Assembly (NCBI GenBank): GCA_964293475.1
Contig: CAXYYJ010000015.1
Span: 1-64,000, forward strand
Reading direction: 5' to 3'
DNA length: 64,000 bases
DNA from: UBA12170 sp964293475
Lineage (GTDB): Bacteria; Bacteroidota; Bacteroidia; Bacteroidales; UBA12170
Below the pieces are notes generated by a model. That model worked only from the letters and a program-made list of their open reading frames with translations. It was not told where the DNA came from and did no database searches. Below, piece after piece: positions 51,149-59,776 of the stretch (its first letter is position 1; every line of letters begins with the position of its first letter). The translations under genes and the position numbers were made by a program.

Positions 51149-52204
51149 CTATTTCAAATTGTCGTAATACCACTGGCAGGCGGCTTCGAAACCCTCGGCA
51201 GCACTGAATTGGGGGTTATATCCCAGAACTTTTTTGGCTTTGTCAACCGATGCTAAACTGTGAGGAATATCTCCGGCACGTTTGGAGCCGATGGTTACAT
51301 CCACATGGGCAATGGCCGGATCGTGTTTGGCCAGATTGCTCCGCAAAGCATCGAATAGCTGAAACAAGGTAGTATTTCCTCCGTAGGCCACGTTAAAAAC
51401 GTCCATCACCACAGGGCTCACTTCAATTTGTGTTCCTTGTGCTTCGTTGTAATCATTGTAATAAGCGGCAAGATTTTTTAGAATCTCATCTTTCGATGTG
51501 GTGGCTGCTATTTCGTTGGCATGAACCACATTGTCCACATAAGTAAAATCGCGGCTATAAGAGCCATCGCCATTGATTACTGGTGATTCATGTTCAATGA
51601 GTTTTTTAACCCAAAGCGGAATAACGGCGGCATAGGCTCCATTGGGATCCTGACGTTTACCAAACACATTGAAATAGCGCAATCCTATGGTTTCGAGCCC
51701 GTACAACTCGCTATAAACCTTGGCAAAATACTCATTCACCACTTTGGTTATGGCGTATGGACTCAGGGGTCGGCCTACACGTTCTTCAATTTTGGGGAGT
51801 TCTTTGCTGTCGCCATAAGTCGATGAGCTTGCGGCATAAATGAACCTTTTCACCTCTTCATCTCGGGCAGCGGTAAGCATGTTTAGAAATCCATCAATAT
51901 TTACCGAGTTGGTGGTCACCGGGTCTTTGATAGAGCGCGGAACTGAACCTAGGGCAGCCTGATGAAACACATATTCGCAATCGCGCACCGCCAGCTTACA
52001 AATGTCTAAATGACGAATATCGCCTTCGACCATCTGAAAATTGGGGTGCTTTAAAAACTCAACAATGTTTTTCTTGTGACCAGTAGATAAGTTGTCTAAA
52101 CAAACCACCTCATTGTTGTTTTTGAGGAAGTATTCTATCATATTGCTGCCAATAAAACCAGCTCCGCCAGTCACTAATATTTTCGAGTTTTTAAGATTTT
52201 TCAT
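51149..52204 (-). CDS. UDP-N-acetylglucosamine 4-epimerase, WbpP-like
   Basis: 351 aa. ILVTGGAGFIGSNMIEYFL is the NAD-binding motif, YAASSSTYGDSKELPK the catalytic serine region, PLSPYAITKVVNEYFA the Tyr-x3-Lys pair, and RYFNVFGKRQDPNGAYAAVI is typical of the WbpP/TviC branch that epimerises N-acetylated UDP-hexoses at C4. With the dehydrogenase at 55622-56917 it could make UDP-GalNAcA. Last gene of the operon that includes cysD and cysNC. Confidence 0.9.
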   Translation of the reverse strand: MKNLKNSKILVTGGAGFIGSNMIEYFLKNNNEVVCLDNLSTGHKKNIVEFLKHPNFQMVEGDIRHLDICKLAVRDCEYVFHQAALGSVPRSIKDPVTTNSVNIDGFLNMLTAARDEEVKRFIYAASSSTYGDSKELPKIEERVGRPLSPYAITKVVNEYFAKVYSELYGLETIGLRYFNVFGKRQDPNGAYAAVIPLWVKKLIEHESPVINGDGSYSRDFTYVDNVVHANEIAATTSKDEILKNLAAYYNDYNEAQGTQIEVSPVVMDVFNVAYGGNTTLFQLFDALRSNLAKHDPAIAHVDVTIGSKRAGDIPHSLASVDKAKKVLGYNPQFSAAEGFEAACQWYYDNLK

Positions 52205-52281
52205 TTCTAAGGTTTTGTGTATTCAGATTATAATTCCTTAACTGTTAATTTCAGGTTCCAAATTTCGCATTTTTAGGCATA

Positions 52282-54207
52282 TCAATCCGCAATGATTCCT
52301 TGTTTTCGTAAAAATTCGAAAATGGGCTCCAAATGCTCTATGGTTTCGCTATCCATCAGTATATCAGCAGCTTGTGGAATATCGTAATTGCTGTTGATTC
52401 CGGGAAGGAAATCAATTTCGCCATCCATAGCCTTTTTATAGAGACCGTATTTGTCATTTCGTATGCATAAATCCAGCGGAATATTCAGATGAAACAGATA
52501 AAACCTGTTGTCTGAGCCATAATTAATAATGTCTTTCACCTGTTCGCGTACTTTTTCGTCGGGCGAGATAAACGAGCAAATGGTGATAAGGCCCTGATCG
52601 TTGAGCAACCTGCACATATGGGCTACTCTTATCAGGTGTTTGGCACTGTCTTCCGGACTAAAATCCAGTTCCTTACTCAACCCACTCCTCATCGATTTGC
52701 CATCGAAAACCACCACGGTTTTCCCCTGCTCAAACAGAGCGCGCTCCAGGGTATAAGCCAATTGGTTTTTTCCACTTCCGTGAAGACCTGTAATCCACAA
52801 GGTAGTTCCCCGCTGACCGTAGCGTTTTTCCCTCAATTCGGGGTTGATTAAACTTCCCGACTTCACAATGGCTTCCTTATCGAAGGCTGTGATTTTACCT
52901 GGCATATATTCCCCCGAAATCCGGTCGATAATCATGCCCACCGCCACTGTATTGTGCGAAACAGGATCAATCAGGATGAACGAACCTGTTTGACGATTCA
53001 TTTTATAGGAATCGAAAAGCAAAGGCTGAGTGGTGGTCATCACAACGCGGCCAATCTCATTGAGCTCAAAATGATCTATCTCACTCTTTTCCAATGTGTT
53101 TACATCAACTTTATATTGAATGGATTCTATTTTGGCTTTGGAGGTGTGCGAATTATGTTTGATGTAAAACTGAGTATAGGGATCCATTGGTTTTTCGTCC
53201 ATCCACACCAGCATGGTCTCAAAATGGCGATCCACATTGGGTCTGTTGTGGGGATGAATGACCATTTCGCCCCTTGAAATGTCTATTTCATCTTCCAGGG
53301 TAAAGGATGCCGATTGGGGAGGAAAGGCAAAATCGACAGCTCCATCGGAGGTGAGGATGCTTTTAACTTTTGAAGTCTTACCCGAAGGCAAAGCCATGAT
53401 TTCGTCACCCACTCTTATGATTCCCGAAGCAACTCTGCCAGCAAATCCACGGTAGTCGAGGGTTGGACGAATTACATATTGAACGGGGAAACGCAGATCG
53501 TCGAAATTACGGTCGCTGGCCACATGCACATTTTCTAAAAAACCCAGCAGGCTCTCCCCATGGTACCAGGGCATATTTGGGGAAATATCAACCACATTAT
53601 CGCCTTTGAGAGCCGAAACCGGAATAAAGGTGATATCGGGAATTTGCAGCGTGGTGGTAAAGTCTTTATACTCCTCGCATATCTGGTTAAAAATTTCTTC
53701 CGAAAAATCTACCAGGTCCATTTTATTCACTGCGAGAACCACGTGTTTTATGCCCAGCAGCGAAGCCAGATAAGTGTGCCGGCGGGTTTGGGTAATGATT
53801 CCTTTGCGGGCATCGGCCAGAAGGATAGCCAGGTTAGCGGTGGAACCTCCGGTAATCATATTGCGGGTATACTGCTCATGTCCGGGGGTGTCGGCAATAA
53901 TGAATTTGCGTTTGCTTGTGGAGAAATAGCGGTAAGCCACATCGATGGTGATGCCCTGCTCGCGTTCGGCTTTTAGCCCGTCGAGCAGAAGTGCATAGTC
54001 TATTTCTTCTCCGGCGTGGCCTTCGCGTTTGCTGTCGCGTTCCAGTGCTGCCAGCTGGTCTTCGTAGATTTTTTTGCTATCAAAGAGCAGTCTCCCGATG
54101 AGGGTTGATTTGCCATCGTCTACACTACCGGCGGTGAGAAGCCTTAGTAGGTCTTTCTTCTGATCCTGATCCAGGAATTCTTTTATGTTTAGTTTGTCTC
54201 TATTCAT
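52282..54207 (-). CDS. cysN: bifunctional sulfate adenylyltransferase subunit 1 / APS-kinase-like protein
   Basis: 641 aa. Residues 1 to about 460 are the GTPase subunit of ATP sulfurylase: TAGSVDDGKSTLIGRLLF (26-42), DTPGHEQYTRNM (106-117) and NKMDLVD (161-167), followed by two beta-barrel domains. The C-terminal 180 residues resemble APS kinase (CysC), but the P-loop is GLHGSGKNQ (474-482) instead of GLSGSGKST, and the usual DGDNxR motif is FDGKSMRSGL (501-510). The sulfate activation step is therefore well supported; PAPS formation by this domain is less certain. cysD is upstream, separated by an inserted GxxExxY gene. Confidence 0.92.
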   Translation of the reverse strand: MNRDKLNIKEFLDQDQKKDLLRLLTAGSVDDGKSTLIGRLLFDSKKIYEDQLAALERDSKREGHAGEEIDYALLLDGLKAEREQGITIDVAYRYFSTSKRKFIIADTPGHEQYTRNMITGGSTANLAILLADARKGIITQTRRHTYLASLLGIKHVVLAVNKMDLVDFSEEIFNQICEEYKDFTTTLQIPDITFIPVSALKGDNVVDISPNMPWYHGESLLGFLENVHVASDRNFDDLRFPVQYVIRPTLDYRGFAGRVASGIIRVGDEIMALPSGKTSKVKSILTSDGAVDFAFPPQSASFTLEDEIDISRGEMVIHPHNRPNVDRHFETMLVWMDEKPMDPYTQFYIKHNSHTSKAKIESIQYKVDVNTLEKSEIDHFELNEIGRVVMTTTQPLLFDSYKMNRQTGSFILIDPVSHNTVAVGMIIDRISGEYMPGKITAFDKEAIVKSGSLINPELREKRYGQRGTTLWITGLHGSGKNQLAYTLERALFEQGKTVVVFDGKSMRSGLSKELDFSPEDSAKHLIRVAHMCRLLNDQGLITICSFISPDEKVREQVKDIINYGSDNRFYLFHLNIPLDLCIRNDKYGLYKKAMDGEIDFLPGINSNYDIPQAADILMDSETIEHLEPIFEFLRKQGIIAD

Positions 54208-54219
54208 GATTCGGTTTTA

Positions 54220-54250
54220 TGAACACGGATAATACGGATTAGGCAGATTT
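54220..54250. repeat. left inverted repeat of the GxxExxY cassette
   Basis: TGAACACGGATAATACGG followed by ATTAGGCAGATTT. It matches the reverse complement of 54655-54685 at 26 of 31 positions and overlaps the GxxExxY stop codon by two bases. Confidence 0.85.
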
Positions 54251-54635
54251 ACACGGAAAACTCTTTTCTGTCATTAGAAAATATTTTTCTTTTGAATTCA
54301 GGTTTCTTTCCAAAATTTAACAAAAGTCCAATCTCAATATTTGTCCCTTTTAAATAATTGATTAATTGATATTCATCATCTTGCACCAAGGCTGGATGTG
54401 CTTTATTCTCAATTAAAACACAATTTTCGACCAGAATGTCTGCCCGATATTCTCCAATTATAACATTTTCATAATATACTTTTATTGGCATTTCTTCTTT
54501 ACAATCCAACCCCATTTTGTGCAATTCGATTACTAATGCTTTTTGGTAAACCTTCTCCAAAAATCCATAGCCAAGAGTATTGTACACTTTATAATAAGCT
54601 TCAATAATTTTATTTGTAATTTCTTCGTGTAACAT
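54249..54635 (-). CDS. GxxExxY protein (PD-(D/E)xK nuclease-like)
   Basis: 128 aa. The signature GYGFLEKVYQKALVIEL (about 22-38) contains GxxExxY, followed by YRADILVENCVLIENKAHPA (about 62-81), whose D...ExK arrangement resembles a PD-(D/E)xK nuclease core, and DDEYQLINYLKGTNIEIGLLLNFG. The family is widespread in Bacteroidota and other phyla, and no function is established. It is bordered by 31-bp inverted repeats and splits the cysD-cysNC pair, so it looks like an inserted cassette. Confidence 0.9.
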   Translation of the reverse strand: MLHEEITNKIIEAYYKVYNTLGYGFLEKVYQKALVIELHKMGLDCKEEMPIKVYYENVIIGEYRADILVENCVLIENKAHPALVQDDEYQLINYLKGTNIEIGLLLNFGKKPEFKRKIFSNDRKEFSV

Positions 54636-54654
54636 ATTTATAATAGATTCGTGA

Positions 54655-54685
54655 CCATCTGCCTAATCAGTGTTATCTGTGTTCA
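54655..54685. repeat. right inverted repeat of the GxxExxY cassette
   Basis: CCATCTGCCTAATCAGTG and TTATCTGTGTTCA. The inverted partner is at 54220-54250. Its modules belong to the GGATTA/ATCTGTG repeat family found at 34600-37340. Confidence 0.85.
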
Positions 54686-54688
54686 GAA

Positions 54689-55594
54689 TTAAAAATACCC
54701 CTCCCGTTTTTTCTGCTCCATGCTGGCTTCCTGATCGAAGTCGATGACGCGGGTGGTGCGCTCAGAGACGGTTACAGTCATCATTTCTTCCACTATTTTC
54801 TCAATGGTATCGGCATCGGACTCCACAGCCCCGGTAAGTGGGTAGCAGCCTAAGGTACGGAATCGTACCATTCTCATCTCTGCATTTTCCCTGAGTTCAC
54901 GGGGCATTCGGTCATCGTCGACCATAATCCAGTTGCCATCCACATTCACCACCAACCGCTCTTTGGCATAGTAAAGCGGAACAATGGGTATATTCTCCAA
55001 CCGGATATATTGCCAGATATCAAGCTCGGTCCAGTTGCTGATGGGGAAAACCCGAATGCTCTCGCCCTTGTGAACTTTGGCATTGTAAATATCCCACAAC
55101 TCCGGCCTTTGATTCTTAGGATCCCATTGGTGGTATTTATCTCTGAATGAGTAAATTCGCTCTTTGGCACGGCTTTTCTCCTCGTCGCGGCGGGCTCCAC
55201 CGAAGGCGGCATCGAATTTATATTTATCCAATCCGCTGAGCAGCGCCTGGGTTTTCATGATGTCGGTATGCACCTTGCTTCCGTGGCTAAAAGGGCCAAT
55301 TCCTTCCGCAAAACCTTTTTCATTGAAATGGACTATTAAGTCCCAGTTGTTGCTCCTGGTATAATGGTCGCGGAAATCTATCATTTCACGGAATTTCCAT
55401 TTGCTGTCGATATGCATCAGCGGAAAAGGAACCTTGCCGGGGGCGAAGGCTTTTTCGGCCAGTCGAACCATTACTGATGAGTCTTTTCCAATGCTGTAGA
55501 GCATCACAGGATTTTCGAACTCAGCGGCTACCTCGCGGATAATATGAATAGATTCAGCCTCAAGCTCCTTGAGATTGGAGAGATTGTATTTCAT
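54689..55594 (-). CDS. cysD: sulfate adenylyltransferase subunit 2
   Basis: 301 aa, the normal CysD length. VMLYSIGKDSSVMVRLAEKA (about 30-49) is the PP-loop, and FPLMHIDSKWKFREMI, AFGGARRDEEKSRAKERIYS and RTLGCYPLTGAVESDADTI are canonical CysD motifs. With CysN it makes APS from sulfate and ATP. No APS or PAPS reductase is nearby; the neighbours are sugar-nucleotide enzymes, so the activated sulfate may be meant for polysaccharide sulfation rather than cysteine synthesis (inference). Confidence 0.96.
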   Translation of the reverse strand: MKYNLSNLKELEAESIHIIREVAAEFENPVMLYSIGKDSSVMVRLAEKAFAPGKVPFPLMHIDSKWKFREMIDFRDHYTRSNNWDLIVHFNEKGFAEGIGPFSHGSKVHTDIMKTQALLSGLDKYKFDAAFGGARRDEEKSRAKERIYSFRDKYHQWDPKNQRPELWDIYNAKVHKGESIRVFPISNWTELDIWQYIRLENIPIVPLYYAKERLVVNVDGNWIMVDDDRMPRELRENAEMRMVRFRTLGCYPLTGAVESDADTIEKIVEEMMTVTVSERTTRVIDFDQEASMEQKKREGYF

Positions 55595-55621
55595 GAATTT
55601 GGGTATTAATTGGAAATTGGA

Positions 55622-56917
55622 CTATAACCGGCCATCGACCAAATGCTTGGGCAAAAATCCTTTTATGTCGAAAATTACCGATTGAGTGCCATTTGTTAAA
55701 CGAGCAAAATCTATTTGACCAAATTGTTCGTGGCTTACAGCAAGAATCACAGCATCGTATTTTTTAGCGTAGATATCCACGTTTTTCTCCATGGTAATGA
55801 TACCATACTCGTGCTTCACCTCCACCGGATTGGCCCAGGGATCGTAGATATCGAGCTGACAACCAAAATCCTGAAGCGCATCCACAATATCCACCACTTT
55901 GGTATTTCTTATGTCGGGACAATTCTCTTTAAAGGTAACCCCCAAAAGTAACACCTTGCTATCGAGTATCTTAAGCCCCTTTTTTATCATGAGCTTGATT
56001 ACTTTATCGGCCACAAATTTCGACATATTATCGTTAACCCTTCTTCCCGATCGGATAACATCTGGATGGTAACCCACAGCTTCGGCCTTAAATGCCAGAT
56101 AATAGGGGTCAACTCCAATGCAATGTCCACCCACAAGTCCGGGGCGGAACTTTATAAAATTCCATTTGGTTCCAGCAGCATCCAGCACCTCATTGGTGTC
56201 GATTCCCAATCGATCGAAAATCAGTGCCAATTCGTTTACAAAGCTGATATTGAGGTCGCGTTGGGCATTCTCTATAACTTTGGCAGCTTCGGCCACTTTG
56301 ATGGACGATGCCTTGTGGGTTCCGTTGAGCAGGATGCTGTTGTACAAGTCGTCAACCACATAGGCTATTTCGGGGGTGGAACCTGAGGTAATTTTTTTAA
56401 TGGTGAGCAGGGTATTTATTTTGTCGCCCGGATTGATTCGTTCGGGGCTATAACCTGCAAAAAAATCCACATTAAATTTAAGGCCACTCACTTTCTCAAT
56501 CACCGGCAGACAATCTTCTTCGGTAGCTCCCGGATAAACTGTGCTTTCGTAAATCACTATATCACCTTTGGAAATAACCTTCCCCACTGTTTCGCTGGCT
56601 TTAACTAAAGGTGTGAGATCGGGGCGTTTAAACTCATCGATGGGCGTTGGCACTGTGACTATATATATATTACAAGCTTTGATATCGTCGATATTTGTAC
56701 TCAGGGTTAAACCAGAGTCATTTTTAGCCCGCAAGGCTTCCAGCAAATTATCGTCCTCTACTTCCAGGGTGGCATCGTGGCCCTGATTGAGCTCAGCAAC
56801 GCGCGATTTATTGATGTCGAACCCCACAACCTTAAATTTTTTACCAAATTCAACGGCCAGTGGCAAACCCACATAACCCAGTCCAATGACCCCAATAATA
56901 TGATTTCTGTTATTCAT
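55622..56917 (-). CDS. UDP-N-acetylhexosamine/UDP-glucose 6-dehydrogenase family protein (WbpO/TviB-like)
   Basis: 431 aa. GVIGLGYVGLPLAVEFGKKF is the NAD motif, VTVPTPIDEFKRPDLTPL the family signature, GGHCIGVDPYYLAFKAEA the active-site loop, and VLLLGVTFKENCPDIRNTK opens the C-terminal domain. This is the WbpA/WbpO/TviB group that oxidises C6 of UDP-HexNAc to the uronic acid. Together with the WbpP-like epimerase it predicts a HexNAcA precursor. It is the first gene of the operon, with a consensus promoter 157 bases upstream. The catalytic Cys lies in the GGHCIG motif. Confidence 0.92.
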   Translation of the reverse strand: MNNRNHIIGVIGLGYVGLPLAVEFGKKFKVVGFDINKSRVAELNQGHDATLEVEDDNLLEALRAKNDSGLTLSTNIDDIKACNIYIVTVPTPIDEFKRPDLTPLVKASETVGKVISKGDIVIYESTVYPGATEEDCLPVIEKVSGLKFNVDFFAGYSPERINPGDKINTLLTIKKITSGSTPEIAYVVDDLYNSILLNGTHKASSIKVAEAAKVIENAQRDLNISFVNELALIFDRLGIDTNEVLDAAGTKWNFIKFRPGLVGGHCIGVDPYYLAFKAEAVGYHPDVIRSGRRVNDNMSKFVADKVIKLMIKKGLKILDSKVLLLGVTFKENCPDIRNTKVVDIVDALQDFGCQLDIYDPWANPVEVKHEYGIITMEKNVDIYAKKYDAVILAVSHEQFGQIDFARLTNGTQSVIFDIKGFLPKHLVDGRL

Positions 56918-57073
56918 AAAATTCCTTTTTTACTATTCGTTGATGAGCTAAAATACTTAATTACATTGTTTTATGATTCCCCAAATCCATCAATGATTTT
57001 ATGGGGAATTGAATTTTTTCAGGCAAAAACAGACCCTTTAAAAGGCATGTCTGGTAACTAACCAATTGAGTAA

Positions 57074-57103
57074 CAAAAGTACTCATTCTATTTATTCTGC
57101 CAA
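57074..57103 (-). promoter_or_regulatory. Bacteroidota-type promoter of the dehydrogenase-cysD-cysN-epimerase operon
   Basis: On the minus strand TTG (57103-57101), 19 nt, TACTTTTG (57081-57074). The leader to the dehydrogenase start is about 155 bases. Confidence 0.65.
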
Positions 57104-57271
57104 AAATGCCCAAATGATTTTTGTATTATTTCTCCGTCTCACATCCAGATGAATAAAATCCATCAACCACAGAAAACATTGAAAGAATCCAAAAGGTCAA
57201 TCATCTAATTATAAAGAATCTAAATTTCTGGCAGGAAAAAAAATATTCTAAAACGAATATTTTTTAATCAC

Positions 57272-57394
57272 TAAATTTGCCTAAATTTATAAAATCCCGT
57301 GGGGCCGGGGTGCCTGAATATCTTCAGGTAAGCTAATAAAAGTCCACAAGAAACCTCAGAATAGTTTTGAGGTCAGGTAAAACATAAAAAATTC
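57272..57394 (+). promoter_or_regulatory. TAAATTTG box and structured leader before iorA
   Basis: A -7 element TAAATTTG at 57272-57279 (no well-placed TTG), then a leader unusually GC-rich at its start (CCCGTGGGGCCGGGG) with two hairpins: CCTGAA-TATC-TTCAGG (57313-57328) and ACCTCA-GAATAGTTT-TGAGGT (57353-57373). It could be a regulatory leader. I could not match it to a known riboswitch; it shares the GGGGTGCC string with TPP elements but not their CTGAGA core. Confidence 0.4.
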
Positions 57395-59023
57395 ATGCAA
57401 AAGTTATTATTGTTAGGTGCTGAAGCCATTGCGCAAGGTGCAATCGACGGCGGTATGTCGGGAATTTACGCTTATCCCGGTACTCCTTCAACTGAAATAA
57501 CAGAATATGTTCAGCACTATCGTCTGGCTCAGGAACGAAAAATTCACAGTCAATGGTCGACCAATGAAAAAACCGCCATGGAAGCTGGTTTGGGAATGTC
57601 GTATGCCGGAAAACGGGCCATGGTCTGTATGAAACATGTGGGACTCAATGTGGCTGCCGATGCCTTTATCAACTCTGCCATTACCGGAAGTAATGGGGGA
57701 TTGTTGGTAACTGTGGCCGACGACCCCAGCATGCACTCATCTCAAAATGAGCAAGATAGTCGCTATTATGGTAAGTTTGCACAAATCCCAATTCTGGAGC
57801 CATCGTGTCAACAGGAAGCCTACGACATGGCCTATTTGGGGTTTCAGCTTTCCGAAAAATTCAAAGTGCCCATTCTTATCCGTATCACCACTCGTTTGGC
57901 GCACTCCAGAGCCGGCGTAGAACGGAAACCTTTGTTAGATCAAAACAACATTTCGCTACCCGGAAATCCCACTCAGTTTGTACTTCTGCCATCCATAGCC
58001 AGAGTTCAATACAAGGGATTGCTGAACAGCTTCATAGGATTTATTGAGGATTCGGAACATTCCGATTTCAATCATTATTACGAAGGTGAAGACAAATCGC
58101 TGGGTATACTTGCCTGCGGCTTGGCCTACAACTACTTAATGGAAAATTTCCCCGACGACCAGCTCAAACACCCCCTTCTTAAAATTGGCCAATACCCAAT
58201 GCCCAGAACAAAAGTTGAGCGTTTGATGACCGAGTGCAAGGAAGTTCTGGTTTTGGAAGACGGTTATCCAATTATTGAAGAGGTATTGAAAGGCTATCTT
58301 GCCAAAGAACACGTACATGGCCGCTTAGACGGAACACTTCCCCGCGACGGAGAACTCAATCCAAACATCATTGCCAAAGCACTGAAATTGCACAGCGAAG
58401 ACGAGGTAGCAACGATAGATGAAGAGATTAAAAAAATAGTAAAAAACCGCCCACCCGCAATGTGCGTTGGATGTGGACATATCGACGCTTACAATGCTTT
58501 AAACGAAGCACTTAGTGATTATGGCCACGGAAGAGTTTTTAGCGATATTGGCTGCTATACTTTGGGAGCTTTGCCTCCTTATAATGCCATCAACAGTTGC
58601 GTGGATATGGGAGCTTCCATCACCATGGCCAAAGGGGCTGCCGATGCCGGACTTATTCCTGCCGTTGCCGTTATTGGAGATTCTACCTTTACCCACTCTG
58701 GTATTACCGGACTCATCGATGCGGTAAACGAAGGTTCGCCCATCACTGTTATGATTTCCGACAACTTCACCACCGGCATGACTGGCGGTCAGGATTCAGC
58801 AGCTTTGGGAAAAATCGAAGACATTTGCAAAGGCGTTGGCGTAGATCCAGACCATATCATCGTGTTTACTCCCATTAAGAAAAACCATGAAACCATGGTA
58901 GAACTTATGAAAAAGGAGCTGGCTTATCCCGGAGTTTCTGTTATAATTCCCCGCCGCCAGTGTATTCAAACCACCCGAAATGTGGCATTAAACGAGCGTA
59001 TCAGAGAACTAAATCTCAGATAG
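57395..59023 (+). CDS. iorA: indolepyruvate:ferredoxin oxidoreductase alpha subunit, without the ferredoxin domain
   Basis: 542 aa. GIYAYPGTPSTEITEYV and WSTNEKTAMEAGLGMSYAG (pyruvate-oxidoreductase domains), then PPAMCVGCGHIDAYNALNEA (about 352-371) and IGDSTFTHSGITGLIDAVNE, the TPP-binding GDG-like motif. It oxidatively decarboxylates aryl pyruvates to aryl-acetyl-CoA with reduction of ferredoxin. Typical IorA proteins carry a C-terminal 2[4Fe-4S] ferredoxin domain; this one ends at RRQCIQTTRNVALNERIREL with no CxxCxxCxxxCP cluster. iorB follows 67 bases later. Confidence 0.92.
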   Translation: MQKLLLLGAEAIAQGAIDGGMSGIYAYPGTPSTEITEYVQHYRLAQERKIHSQWSTNEKTAMEAGLGMSYAGKRAMVCMKHVGLNVAADAFINSAITGSNGGLLVTVADDPSMHSSQNEQDSRYYGKFAQIPILEPSCQQEAYDMAYLGFQLSEKFKVPILIRITTRLAHSRAGVERKPLLDQNNISLPGNPTQFVLLPSIARVQYKGLLNSFIGFIEDSEHSDFNHYYEGEDKSLGILACGLAYNYLMENFPDDQLKHPLLKIGQYPMPRTKVERLMTECKEVLVLEDGYPIIEEVLKGYLAKEHVHGRLDGTLPRDGELNPNIIAKALKLHSEDEVATIDEEIKKIVKNRPPAMCVGCGHIDAYNALNEALSDYGHGRVFSDIGCYTLGALPPYNAINSCVDMGASITMAKGAADAGLIPAVAVIGDSTFTHSGITGLIDAVNEGSPITVMISDNFTTGMTGGQDSAALGKIEDICKGVGVDPDHIIVFTPIKKNHETMVELMKKELAYPGVSVIIPRRQCIQTTRNVALNERIRELNLR

Positions 59024-59090
59024 CCACCTAATGTTTTGTATCATAAACTATTGAATACATGTGGATTAAAAACAACTAAAAAGTGAAAAG

Positions 59091-59669
59091 ATGAAAACAG
59101 ACATTATATTAGCGGGTGTTGGGGGACAAGGTATCTTATCCATAGCAGCAACCATTGGCATGGCAGCCATCAACAACAATTTGCACCTGAAGCAGGCCGA
59201 AGTACACGGGATGAGTCAACGAGGCGGTGCGGTTCAGTCGCATTTCAGGGTCTCTTCAAAACCCATTGCTTCCGACCTGATTCCAAAAGGAGCCTGCGAT
59301 ATTATTTTATCGGTCGAACCCATGGAATCGCTTCGATATGTGGACTATTTGCACAGCGATGGCTGGATTATAACCAACAGCACTCCCTTTGTAAACATTG
59401 CAGATTACCCCGATTTAGATGTGATAATAGCAAAAATTAAGGAACGAAAAAACACCATCATCATCGACGCCGATAGCATAGCCAAGGATTTGGGCTCGGC
59501 AAAATCGAGCAATATTGTTATTTTGGGAGCTGCTTCATCGCATATCGACATTCCATTTGAAGCATTCGAAGAAGCCATAAAACAAATTTTTCTCCGCAAA
59601 GGCGAAGCCGTTATCGAAGCCAATATCAATGCTTTGAGAGCTGGTCGGGATTTTGCCAATAAAAAATAA
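59091..59669 (+). CDS. iorB: indolepyruvate oxidoreductase beta subunit
   Basis: 192 aa. DIILAGVGGQGILSIAATIG, KQAEVHGMSQRGGAVQSHFR and CDIILSVEPMESLRYVDYL are typical of the gamma-type (POR_N/IorB) domain that binds CoA and completes the IorAB complex. The gene has its own ribosome-binding region (AAAGTGAAAAG before the ATG) and is followed by a bidirectional terminator. Confidence 0.94.
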   Translation: MKTDIILAGVGGQGILSIAATIGMAAINNNLHLKQAEVHGMSQRGGAVQSHFRVSSKPIASDLIPKGACDIILSVEPMESLRYVDYLHSDGWIITNSTPFVNIADYPDLDVIIAKIKERKNTIIIDADSIAKDLGSAKSSNIVILGAASSHIDIPFEAFEEAIKQIFLRKGEAVIEANINALRAGRDFANKK

Positions 59670-59717
59670 TCCAACTCCAAACTTCTGAAACCCGGTAAAA
59701 CGGCAATTCTAAATACT

Positions 59718-59755
59718 AAAAAACCCCAAAGCTCATAGAACTTTGGGGTTTTTTT
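59718..59755. terminator. bidirectional rho-independent terminator between iorB and the TAXI gene
   Basis: AAAAAACCCCAAAG, loop CTCATAGAA, CTTTGGGGTTTTTTT. A-run on one side and T-run on the other, so it works for both convergent genes. Confidence 0.92.
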
Positions 59756-59776
59756 AATCTTCGTATTTTTGAAAAT

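Noticed and set aside
57301..57373. TPP riboswitch before the TPP-dependent iorA gene
   Set aside because: GGGGTGCC is present, but the conserved CTGAGA and the ACCTGATCTGG part are missing and the hairpin layout is different.
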